From Spirochaetaceae bacterium (GTDB lineage: Bacteria > Spirochaetota > Spirochaetia > Treponematales > Breznakiellaceae): DNA of 15,289 bases. Positions 7,863 to 14,544 of this stretch are shown piece by piece (positions within the stretch are counted from its first letter, which is position 1; the number at the start of each line of letters is the position of its first letter). The DNA lies in the NCBI GenBank assembly GCA_031288215.1, contig JAITRV010000156.1, positions 1-15,289 on the forward strand. The letters run 5' to 3'. The notes beneath the pieces were generated by a model that saw nothing but the letters and a program-made list of their open reading frames with translations, was not told the origin of the DNA and ran no database searches. A program made the position numbers and the translations under genes.

Positions 7863-7952
7863 AAATTTACCATCGAGTCGAAAAAGTTGAATCGAACCGA
7901 AGGTTCGCATTTCTTTAACTCATTTTACTTTTTCGACTGAACGGTTAAATTT
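7863..7952. terminator. Nested hairpin between convergent genes, candidate bidirectional terminator
   Basis: Three stems are nested in the gap between two genes that point at each other. The outer stem pairs AAATTTACC (7863-7871) with GGTTAAATTT (7943-7952), with one bulged base. The middle stem is 12 bp perfect: 7876-7887 (AGTCGAAAAAGT) with 7927-7938 (ACTTTTTCGACT). The inner stem is CGAACC-GAA-GGTTCG (7893-7907). The A-rich and T-rich arms put T runs on both strands, as expected of a terminator working both ways. The 90-base size is larger than usual, so a small mobile repeat is an alternative. Confidence 0.6.
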
Positions 7953-7974
7953 CTGGTTCCGGTGGGTCTTTAGG

Positions 7975-9093
7975 CTATGCGAAGGACCCCCGGAGAATCC
8001 GCAGGAGGTCATCCCGGTCCGGCTTAAGCGCGCAGTTCTGTATGTTCTTGGTCGTGATGGACCGATCCGCATAGTATTCAAGCTCCAGGTCTTCGGGCTT
8101 TTCCTTCTCCCCCAGGAGCCGGTCCAGGATCCGGGCGAATTCCCCGACGCTCCCCAGTTGCAGAGCCCCCAGGATCTCCCCGATCCGGCCGGAGGGGCCC
8201 GCCTTCGGAGAGCGCTCCGCTTCCTCGACAAACCGCAGATATTGGGCCAGGAGCAAGCCGTTGGCCCTGCCGTGGTCCAGGTGCTTGAAGTAGGTGAGCA
8301 TATAGCCCAGGGCGTGAACTGCGGTGGTGCCCGCATTGGCGATCACCATACCGGCCAGGGTGGAGGCGTAGAGGAGTTTCCAGCGGACCGGAAGGCCGGC
8401 CTGTTCCCCGCCCAGGTCCTCAAAACATTCCGCAATGAGGCGGATGCTTTCCCGGGCCAGCATATCCGAGGGGGCCGAGGCCCGGATGGAGAGCATCCCC
8501 TCAATGGCGTGGGAGAGGGCGTCGATGGCGGTGTTGATGGTTACCTGCCGGGGCAGGGTTTCGGTGTACCGGGCGTCCAGGAAGGCGAAGCGGGCGAAAA
8601 GGGCCGGGAAGGAGATGGATGTCTTGGTCTGCTCCGCATCGTTGGTCAGGACGGCAGCAGGGCTTACCTCCGAACCCGTTCCGGCGGTGGTGGGAACCGC
8701 CGCGATGGGCAGGGCCCCGGTAAAGACCGTGCCGAAGATTTCGGCCTTCTCGACCTCCCGAAGCGCCAGGGCCGCGGCGACCTTGGCGGCGTCCAGGGGG
8801 GAGCCCCCTCCGATGGCGACGATAAAGCCGCACTGCTCCCGCCGGGCCAGGGCCGCCGCTTCGTAAGCATTGTCCACCGTGGGGTTACTCACCACCTGGT
8901 CGTAGAGGGCATAGGTCTGGCCGTTGGCCTCCAGGGCCTTGACCACATCGGCATAGGAACCGTTGGCCCTGGCGGAATGTTTTCCCGTCACGATTAAGGC
9001 CCGGCGTCCCAGATCCTTCAAAACCGCGCGGTTCTCAAATACGCAGTTTTCCCCCGCGATAACCCTGGTGGGCATATAATAGTTGATTTTCAT
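7975..9093 (-). CDS. Iron-containing alcohol dehydrogenase (group III family)
   Basis: A 372-residue oxidoreductase that reduces an aldehyde or oxidises an alcohol with NAD(P)(H) and a divalent metal, normally Fe(II). Seen: an N-terminal MPTRVIAGENC start, the dinucleotide-binding GGGSPLDAAK (95-104), PTTAGTGSEVSP (134-145), and the four metal ligands in family order: Asp191 and His195 (INTAIDALSHAIEG), His260 (AVHALGY) and His274 (LDHGRANG). Length is normal and no residue is missing. AAGGAG sits about 12 bases before the ATG. The same strand carries an aminotransferase remnant just upstream, so the pair may once have been an operon in which the aminotransferase produced the aldehyde this enzyme reduced. 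A sulfoacetaldehyde reductase role is possible by context; generic alcohol or aldehyde reduction is equally compatible. Confidence 0.85.
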   Translation of the reverse strand: MKINYYMPTRVIAGENCVFENRAVLKDLGRRALIVTGKHSARANGSYADVVKALEANGQTYALYDQVVSNPTVDNAYEAAALARREQCGFIVAIGGGSPLDAAKVAAALALREVEKAEIFGTVFTGALPIAAVPTTAGTGSEVSPAAVLTNDAEQTKTSISFPALFARFAFLDARYTETLPRQVTINTAIDALSHAIEGMLSIRASAPSDMLARESIRLIAECFEDLGGEQAGLPVRWKLLYASTLAGMVIANAGTTAVHALGYMLTYFKHLDHGRANGLLLAQYLRFVEEAERSPKAGPSGRIGEILGALQLGSVGEFARILDRLLGEKEKPEDLELEYYADRSITTKNIQNCALKPDRDDLLRILRGSFA

Positions 9094-9122
9094 CGTTAAT
9101 AGCTTCTCCTTTCATTATCTTT

Positions 9123-9177
9123 TTTATAGAAGTTATCTTTTAATACAAAAGTAATATAAAAGGTTGTCTTCTATAAA
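9123..9177. promoter_or_regulatory. 10-bp perfect inverted repeat upstream of the dehydrogenase
   Basis: TTTATAGAAG (9123-9132) and its exact reverse complement CTTCTATAAA (9168-9177) flank a 35-base AT-rich spacer. The pair begins 30 bases upstream of the dehydrogenase start, where an operator or promoter is expected, and overlaps the 3' end of the aminotransferase remnant. Half-sites this far apart suggest regulator binding or a looped structure rather than a terminator. No clear -35/-10 pair was identified. Confidence 0.35.
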
Positions 9178-9520
9178 GAGTACTATCTACATAATTGAGG
9201 ACCTCGTCAAGGTTTACCAACTCCTCGCTCAACTGATCGGCGGTGATGATCAGCGGGGGGGCACCAGCCGGGCATTCACGTTGTCCAGGATATTCTGTTC
9301 CCGGTAGTAATTGACACAGGCGATCCCCGCCACGCAGGCCAGGGGGTGGCCCGAGTAGGTGAGGCCGCAGGAGAGAAGATGATCGTCGAAGTATTCCGCA
9401 ATGGGCTTGGACACCGCCACCCCGCCGAGGGGCACATAGCCGCAGGTAACCCCCTTGGCGCTGGACATATCGGTATACCGGGACCTTAGACCGGCATCGG
9501 GACCTCCCCAAGAATGTATA
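9140..9520 (-). pseudogene. Class III (PLP-dependent) aminotransferase remnant
   Basis: Reading the minus strand from about 9500, the frame gives DMSSAKGVTCGYVPLGGVAV (the PLP-lysine SAKG region of class III aminotransferases), then YFDDHLLSCGLTYSGHPLAC and NYYREQNILDN. At about 9262 this frame ends (VPPR, then a stop), but the next frame reads APPLIITADQLSEELVNLDE, the C-terminus normal for the same family. About 70-90 residues that should separate these two blocks are absent. The N-terminal two thirds, including the PLP-phosphate binding and substrate residues, is missing, and the sequence upstream turns abruptly AT-rich. It is therefore a deletion relic. The motif spacing resembles aminotransferases of the aspartate/taurine-type subgroup, from memory only. 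It lies upstream of the alcohol dehydrogenase in the same orientation. Confidence 0.75.
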
Positions 9521-9675
9521 TTTATACCATAATAATCATTATTTTGCATAAAAATAAGTATTATGCAATATATTTTTAATTTTTTTTCCAAAAATACCAT
9601 TCCATTGCTATACATAAATATACATAATTTATGCAAAACATACGGAAAAAATGGCCGTGAACTGTATAAATATAC
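9516..9675. promoter_or_regulatory. AT-rich divergent control region with repeated palindromic motifs
   Basis: About 160 AT-rich bases between the minus-strand aminotransferase relic and the plus-strand transporter operon. Two motif sets repeat. GTATATTTATAC (9516-9527) and its perfect complement GTATAAATATAC (9664-9675) bracket the region, and a partial copy ATAAATATAC lies at 9614-9623. TTGCATAA (9544-9551) and TTATGCAA (9561-9568) form an 8-bp palindrome with a 9-base spacer, and a further TTATGCAA lies at 9629-9636. This is the layout of a multi-site operator for one or two regulators. The last GTATAAATATAC abuts the candidate -35 of the transporter operon, a position suited to repression. 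No regulator gene lies in the window. Confidence 0.5.
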
Positions 9676-9704
9676 TTGATCGTTTTTTGTTTTTTCCCTA
9701 CAGT
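9676..9704 (+). promoter_or_regulatory. Candidate sigma-70-type promoter of the transporter operon
   Basis: TTGATC (9676-9681) and TACAGT (9699-9704) are separated by exactly 17 bases and match the consensus hexamers at four of six positions each. The spacer is T-rich. It would place transcription start near 9711, about 88 bases before the start codon of the binding protein. Sequence matching alone is weak evidence. Confidence 0.35.
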
Positions 9705-9716
9705 GGAAACGCAGCG

Positions 9717-9789
9717 AGGAGCTTGCGAAAACCGGATCTATTCCGGACCTATTTTACGAAAGGGGCTTGAGGCTCCTGTCATGAGGAGG
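9717..9789 (+). promoter_or_regulatory. Structured 5' leader of the transporter operon
   Basis: AGGAGC (9717-9722) can pair with GCTCCT (9772-9777), enclosing a small stem CCGGA-TCTAT-TCCGG (9732-9746). The closing stem lies just before the AGGAGG ribosome binding site (9784-9789), so folding could affect translation. I do not recognise a known riboswitch class, and stems of this size occur by chance. Confidence 0.25.
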
Positions 9790-9798
9790 AAAAACAGG

Positions 9799-10968
9799 AT
9801 GAAAAAAAATGCTGTTTTCTTAGGAATCTTTTTGTTACTGACCCTGTCTATGCTGTCGGCCAAGGGGGGTGGAGAAAACACCATCAAGATTGGGTTTAAC
9901 ATTCCCTTAACCGGCGATTCCCCCAAAATAGGGGAGGGCAGTAAATTCGCGGGAGATCTGGTGAAGAATAGGATCAACGCCGCCGGAGGACTTGAGGTCA
10001 AGGGGAAGAAGTATCTCCTGGACTTCATCTATGTGGACAACGAACTCAAGGCGGAATCCGCGGTACAGGCGGCCCTCCGGCTTATTGAGCAGGATAAGGT
10101 CCTGGCGGTGATAGGACCCCAAGGTTCAGGCCGGGCCATTCCCGCGGGGCAGATCAACAACGACAACCGTACCCCCATGGTCTCCGCCTGGTCCACTAAC
10201 CCGGATACCACGAAAAACCGGCCCTACGTGTTCCGGGCCTGTTTCCTGGATCCCTTCCAGGCCCCGGTGGCGGTTAGATTCGCCCTGGATCAATTCAAGA
10301 TAAAAACGACGGCTATCCTTTACAACCTGGAGGATGACTATTCCAAGACCCTGGCGGAACTCTTCCGGGATAACTGGATTCGGCTCAACGGCCCCGGATC
10401 GGTGAGGGCCTTCGAAAGTTTCGGCCAGAAGGATAAGGATTTCCAGGTTCAGTTGAGCCGGATCATCAATTCCGGCGCGGAAATGCTCTACCTCCCGGCC
10501 TACTATGACCTGGTGGGCCAGATCGTTCCCCAGGCCCAGGATATGGGCTGGAACAAGCCCATCATGGGCAGTGATTCCTGGGGTTCCGCGGATCTCTGGA
10601 ACCTGAGCAAGGGTTCCGTGGCGGGCTATTACTTTACCACCCACTATGCCGCCGCGGGGGCGGTGGGGAAAACCAAGGAATTCATCGACAACTACCAGGC
10701 GGCTTACGGCTATGTTCCCGACGACGTGGCGGCCCTTTCCTACGACGCGATCATGATCGTCCTGGAGGCCATTCAAAGCGCCGGGCTCACCGGGAACCTC
10801 CAGCAGGACCGGGACGCCATTAAAAACGCCATCGCCGCCCTGCGGAACTACGACGGGATCACCGGCAGGATGAATTTCAACGCCGAGGGGGACCCGGAAA
10901 AGGACGCGGTGGTGGTAAGGGTCAGCGATACCGGAGAATTTGTCTACATAACAAGCCTGAAACCATAA
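9799..10968 (+). CDS. ABC transporter substrate-binding protein, branched-chain amino-acid type (LivJ-like)
   Basis: A 389-residue periplasmic binding protein of the Peripla_BP_6/LivJ class, which captures the ligand and hands it to the two-permease, two-ATPase complex encoded just downstream. A signal peptide (KKNAVFLGIFLLLTLSMLSA, residues 2-21) precedes the mature start. It has no lipobox Cys, so it looks soluble rather than a lipoprotein. Family features: TIKIGFNIPLTGD (28-40), GLEVKGKKY, VLAVIGPQGSG and a DVAALSYDAIMIVLEAI helix near the C-terminus. The start is set by AGGAGG at 9784-9789, nine bases before ATG 9799; an in-frame ATG at 9781 has no such site. The ligand may be amino acids, amides, urea or other small organic acids; nothing in the sequence fixes it. 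First gene of a five-gene operon. Confidence 0.88.
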   Translation: MKKNAVFLGIFLLLTLSMLSAKGGGENTIKIGFNIPLTGDSPKIGEGSKFAGDLVKNRINAAGGLEVKGKKYLLDFIYVDNELKAESAVQAALRLIEQDKVLAVIGPQGSGRAIPAGQINNDNRTPMVSAWSTNPDTTKNRPYVFRACFLDPFQAPVAVRFALDQFKIKTTAILYNLEDDYSKTLAELFRDNWIRLNGPGSVRAFESFGQKDKDFQVQLSRIINSGAEMLYLPAYYDLVGQIVPQAQDMGWNKPIMGSDSWGSADLWNLSKGSVAGYYFTTHYAAAGAVGKTKEFIDNYQAAYGYVPDDVAALSYDAIMIVLEAIQSAGLTGNLQQDRDAIKNAIAALRNYDGITGRMNFNAEGDPEKDAVVVRVSDTGEFVYITSLKP

Positions 10969-10980
10969 ACCACGTGGGGA

Positions 10981-11023
10981 GTGAGGAGGGAAGCGGGGAG
11001 GAGAAAAACTCCTCCCTCCTCAC
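10981..11023 (+). terminator. Stem-loop between the binding-protein gene and the permease gene
   Basis: GTGAGGAGGGA (10981-10991) pairs perfectly with TCCCTCCTCAC (11013-11023), and an inner GAGGAG/CTCCTC (10998-11003/11009-11014) can form a competing stem around an A-rich loop. It lies in the 76-base gap after the binding-protein stop and just before the permease ribosome binding site. It has no U-tract, so it more likely stabilises the upstream part of the message or causes partial attenuation. That would match the need for more binding protein than membrane parts. Confidence 0.6.
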
Positions 11024-11044
11024 TTGAATGAACGGAGGTGTCCC

Positions 11045-11956
11045 GTGTTGACCATGCTGGTACAGAATATTTTTAATGCCCTGCAATGGGGCAGCTTCTA
11101 CTCGATGATCGCCCTGGGATATTGTCTGGTATACGGGGTGCTACGGCTCATCAATTTTGCCCACGGCGATATTTTTATGGCCGCCTGTTACATCGCCTTT
11201 TTTATCGCCGCCGCCCTCCTGGGACCCTTGGCCGGGGTGGGCTGGGCGGTCTTTACCATCACCCTGATCCTCACCATGCTTGCCACCGCCCTCCTGGGGA
11301 TCACCATCGAACGGATCGCCTACCGGCCCCTGCGGAGGAAGGGGGTCAACCGGCTCTACGTGGTGATCACCGCCTTGATGGTGGGCTTTATCCTTGAAAA
11401 CGGCAACCTGGCGATCCTGGGGGCCAGTTCCCGGAGTTTTCCCGATATAATCGAAAAGCAGATCTGGCAGGTAGGCCCTATTATCGTTACCAATCTGAAA
11501 CTGCTGGTGATCGTCGCGGCCTTTGTGGTCTTTGGAATCCTCCAGTTCATCGTACAGAAAACCGTCTTCGGAATGTCCATGCGGGCCATTTCCTACGACA
11601 AATTCGCCCTTCCCCTCATGGGGATTCCCGTTAACCAGGTAATCACCTTTACCTTTGCCCTGGGATCGGGCCTTGCGGCGGTGGCGGGGATCCTCTTCGG
11701 GATGTCCTATCCCGTGCTGGACCCCTATATGGGGACTATCATCGGCTGGAAGGCTTTTATCTCCGCGGTGGTGGGGGGCATCGGGGATATTAAAGGGGCC
11801 TTTATCGGCGGCTTCATCCTGGGCTTCATCGAGATATTCTTTGCAGCCTTCTTTCCCTCCAGTTATAAGGATCTGATTTCCTTTGTCATTCTGCTCATCA
11901 TCCTGGTCCTGAAACCGACCGGATTCTTCGGGGTACCCCGGAGTACCAAAATATAG
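11045..11956 (+). CDS. Branched-chain amino-acid-type ABC transporter permease (LivH-like)
   Basis: One of two inner-membrane permeases of the transporter; about 303 residues with roughly eight hydrophobic segments. Family signatures: GSFYSMIALGYCLVYGVLRL near the start, INFAHGDIFM, a central ITIERIAYRPLRRKGVNRLY segment and FISAVVGGIGDIKGAFIGG, where the Gly-rich loop contacts the ATPase. GGAGG (11034-11038) is followed by GTG 11045 and TTG 11048 at good spacing. An in-frame ATG at 11024 precedes the ribosome binding site, so GTG 11045 is preferred. The stop overlaps the ribosome binding site of the next gene, so the two are translationally coupled. Confidence 0.88.
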   Translation: MLTMLVQNIFNALQWGSFYSMIALGYCLVYGVLRLINFAHGDIFMAACYIAFFIAAALLGPLAGVGWAVFTITLILTMLATALLGITIERIAYRPLRRKGVNRLYVVITALMVGFILENGNLAILGASSRSFPDIIEKQIWQVGPIIVTNLKLLVIVAAFVVFGILQFIVQKTVFGMSMRAISYDKFALPLMGIPVNQVITFTFALGSGLAAVAGILFGMSYPVLDPYMGTIIGWKAFISAVVGGIGDIKGAFIGGFILGFIEIFFAAFFPSSYKDLISFVILLIILVLKPTGFFGVPRSTKI

Positions 11957-11970
11957 GAGGACCATACCGA

Positions 11971-13050
11971 ATGAATCGGCCTTTGAAACTGCGCGGAACC
12001 TACCCGGTGTTGGCCATCGCCCTGATAAGCGGGTCCGTGGCGCTTATCACGATCCTCGCCGCCCTGGGAATCCTTAACCAGTATATCCAGAGCGTGATCA
12101 TGTCCATCGGGATCAATATCATCTTTGCCGCCAGCCTGAACATCGTCAACGGCTACATGGGGGAGTTTTCCTGCGGCCACGCGGGATTTATGGCGGTGGG
12201 GGCCTATATCTCATCGGTCCTGTCCCTGATCCTCTTTACGGAAAACAAGTTCCTCGGCGCCCCGCTGCTTCCCCCTCAGAGCGCCCTGCTCCTCTTTCCG
12301 GTGGTGATCATCATCGGGGGCATTGCGGCGGCCCTGGCGGGGCTCCTGGTAGCCGTCCCTTCCTTCAAGACCCGGGACGATTACCTGGCGATCATCACCA
12401 TCGCGGCGAATTACATCATCATGACCGCCATTAACAACCTGGAGGTGGTGGGGGCCAGCCGGGGCCTCATGGGGATGAAGGCCACGATTTTTGCCATGTC
12501 CGATACCATCCCCCTGCCCTGGACCCTCCTCTGGATACTCCTCTTTGTCATTGTCTGCGTGATCGCCATAAAGCGCCTCATGGCCTCCGTCTTGGGAAAG
12601 GGGATCTCCGCCATCCGCTACGATGAGATCTCCGCGGAGATCATGAGCGTCAACACCAACCGGATGAAACTCCTGGCCTTCATGTTCTCATCGGGCCTTG
12701 CGGGAATTGGGGGAGGGCTCTTTGCCCACATGCTGGGCTTTATCAACCCCAGTTCGTTTAACATCATGAAATCCACCGAAGGCCTGGTGATGGTCTACCT
12801 GGGGGGTATGGGTTCCCTTTCGGGTTCGGTGCTTTCCGCGGTGTTTTTCACCTTTCTTCTGGAATTACTCAGACCCCTCCAGATCCTCAAGTGGGTATTC
12901 ATCCCGCTGCTCTTGATCCTCCTCATGCAGTTCCGTCCTGAAGGAATCCTGGGCAATCGGGAATTAAGCGATCTCTTCCCCGTCCTCAAGGGGTTTCTGG
13001 GGGGGACGGAAAAAACCGATAGGGGAGTCAAACATGAAAAATCATCTTGA
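11971..13050 (+). CDS. Branched-chain amino-acid-type ABC transporter permease (LivM-like)
   Basis: Second permease, 359 residues with about nine or ten hydrophobic segments. Typical LivM features: LNIVNGYMGEFSCGHAGFM near residues 50-70, VAVPSFKTRDDYLAIITIA (the cytoplasmic loop that couples to the ATPase), ISAIRYDEISAEIMSVNTNR, and a C-terminal EGLVMVYLGGMGSLSGSV coupling segment followed by a MQFRPEGILG end. AGGAGG at 11955-11960 precedes the ATG by 10 bases. It overlaps the next gene by 17 bases, showing tight co-translation. Confidence 0.88.
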   Translation: MNRPLKLRGTYPVLAIALISGSVALITILAALGILNQYIQSVIMSIGINIIFAASLNIVNGYMGEFSCGHAGFMAVGAYISSVLSLILFTENKFLGAPLLPPQSALLLFPVVIIIGGIAAALAGLLVAVPSFKTRDDYLAIITIAANYIIMTAINNLEVVGASRGLMGMKATIFAMSDTIPLPWTLLWILLFVIVCVIAIKRLMASVLGKGISAIRYDEISAEIMSVNTNRMKLLAFMFSSGLAGIGGGLFAHMLGFINPSSFNIMKSTEGLVMVYLGGMGSLSGSVLSAVFFTFLLELLRPLQILKWVFIPLLLILLMQFRPEGILGNRELSDLFPVLKGFLGGTEKTDRGVKHEKSS

Positions 13051-13804
13051 AATCAAAGGGCTGACCCACCGTTTCGGCGGGCTCCAGGCCCTGACGGATA
13101 TCAACGTTGCCCTGAAAAAAGGGGATATCGCCGGATTAATCGGCCCCAACGGGGCGGGAAAAACCACGGTCTTCAACCTGGTGAGCGGGTTCTATATTCC
13201 CTCCCAGGGAGACATCATGGTCGGCGGGGTACGGATCAACGCCATGAAACCCCATCAGATTGCGGCGATGAAGATAGGCCGGACCTTTCAGAATATCCGG
13301 CTCTGGAACGAGATGACGGTGCTGGACAATATCCGCATTTCCCAGCACTACCAATTGGGCTACGGCGCGGCGGACGCCTTTTTCAGGACCCGGCGCTACC
13401 GGGACCGGGAGGCGGAGATCACCCGGTCCGCCCGGGAACTCCTGGAGGTCTTCCACCTCTCGGATCTGGCCGAGGAATATCCCAAGAACCTGCCCTACGG
13501 CATCCAGCGCCGGGTGGAAATTGCCCGGGCCCTTTCCCTCCAGCCGGATCTGCTCCTCCTGGACGAACCCGCCGCGGGGCTCAGTACCGCGGACGTTGCC
13601 GGTCTTATCGACTATATCCACTGGATCCACGACACCTTCCATCTGACCATCTGGATGATCGAACACCAGATGGAGGTGATCATGACCCTCTGCCGGCGCA
13701 TCCAGGTGATCGATTTCGGGAAGGAGATAGCCTGGGGAAGTCCGGAGGAAATTCGGACCAACCCGGAAGTTATCCGGGCCTATCTTGGGGATGGGGAAAT
13801 ATAA
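13034..13804 (+). CDS. Branched-chain amino-acid-type ABC transporter ATPase (LivG-like)
   Basis: A 256-residue ATP-binding subunit that powers the transporter from the cytoplasmic face. Motifs in order: Walker A GPNGAGKTT (37-45), Q-loop TFQNIRLW (84-91), signature LPYGIQRRVEIARA (153-166), which takes the YGxQRR form typical of LivG in place of LSGGQ, Walker B LLLLDEPAAG (173-182), and switch His in MIEHQ. All catalytic elements are present. A purine-rich GGGGAG (about 13022-13027) precedes the ATG. The 1-base overlap with the next gene (TAATG) marks one transcript and coupled translation. Confidence 0.92.
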   Translation: MKNHLEIKGLTHRFGGLQALTDINVALKKGDIAGLIGPNGAGKTTVFNLVSGFYIPSQGDIMVGGVRINAMKPHQIAAMKIGRTFQNIRLWNEMTVLDNIRISQHYQLGYGAADAFFRTRRYRDREAEITRSARELLEVFHLSDLAEEYPKNLPYGIQRRVEIARALSLQPDLLLLDEPAAGLSTADVAGLIDYIHWIHDTFHLTIWMIEHQMEVIMTLCRRIQVIDFGKEIAWGSPEEIRTNPEVIRAYLGDGEI

Positions 13805-14544
13805 TGCTCCTGGAAGTCAAAGATTTGAAGGTCTCCTACGGAAACATCGAAGCCCTCCACGGGATTTCCTTTACTATTGACCGGGGGGAAATCGTGACCC
13901 TCATCGGGGCCAATGGGGCAGGGAAGACCTCGACCCTCCTCAGCCTGGCCCGGCTGCCCCGGCCGGAAGCGCCGGTGATAACCGGGGGGGACATTCTCTA
14001 TGACGGGAAAAGCATCCTCAAGACCGAGCCCCATATCTTGATTCAGAAAAAGATGATGGCCCTGGTTCCCGAAGGGCGGCATATCTTCGGGAACCTCTCG
14101 GTGATGGAGAACCTCCAGATCGCCGCCTATCCCCACCGGAAGGACCTCAACCGGGCCACCGTGGTAGGGGAAATCCTGGAGATGGTCTACAGCCTCTTCC
14201 CCCGGCTTTACGAACGCCGGAAGCAGCGGGGGGAACTCCTCTCCGGCGGGGAACAGCAGATGCTGGCGGTGGGCCGGGCCTTGATGACCGGCAGCGACTT
14301 CATCATGCTGGACGAACCCTCCATGGGCCTGGCCCCCAAGCTGATGTATGAGATGTTCCGGGCCCTCAGGCAGCTCAACTTTGTCAAGCATATCACCATC
14401 CTGGTGGTGGAACAGAACGCCAAAGTCGCCCTGGAATTCGCGTCCCGGGGCTATGTCCTGCGGACCGGGGAGATCTTCACCGGGGGAACCTCCGCGGAAC
14501 TGGCGGCTAATCCGGACGTGAAGAAGGCCTACCTCGGGGGATAA
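13804..14544 (+). CDS. Branched-chain amino-acid-type ABC transporter ATPase (LivF-like)
   Basis: The second ATP-binding subunit, 246 residues, pairs with the LivG-like protein. Motifs: Walker A GANGAGKTS (35-43), an ALVPEGRHIFGNLSVMENL segment characteristic of LivF (86-104), signature LSGGEQQM (146-153), Walker B FIMLDEPSMGLAP (166-178), and VVEQNA as the H-loop region with Gln in place of the usual His, as is normal for LivF. It closes the operon; its last 16 bases overlap the convergent hydrolase gene. Confidence 0.92.
   Translation: MLLEVKDLKVSYGNIEALHGISFTIDRGEIVTLIGANGAGKTSTLLSLARLPRPEAPVITGGDILYDGKSILKTEPHILIQKKMMALVPEGRHIFGNLSVMENLQIAAYPHRKDLNRATVVGEILEMVYSLFPRLYERRKQRGELLSGGEQQMLAVGRALMTGSDFIMLDEPSMGLAPKLMYEMFRALRQLNFVKHITILVVEQNAKVALEFASRGYVLRTGEIFTGGTSAELAANPDVKKAYLGG

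Noticed and set aside
6324..7910. 528-codon open frame on the minus strand
   Set aside because: It is the shadow of the secreted transglutaminase-like gene; the GC-rich codon bias keeps the opposite strand open, and the protein is low-complexity Gly/Pro/Arg-rich.
8158..8997. 279-codon plus-strand frame across the dehydrogenase
   Set aside because: Antisense shadow of the dehydrogenase with Gly/Arg-rich composition.
9676..9798. In-frame extension of the binding protein upstream of 9799
   Set aside because: The signal peptide begins at 9799 and the ribosome binding site lies at 9784-9789, so the extension is untranslated leader.
11024..11044. ATG at 11024 as start of the first permease
   Set aside because: It lies before the GGAGG site at 11034-11038 and next to the stem-loop; GTG 11045 is correctly spaced.
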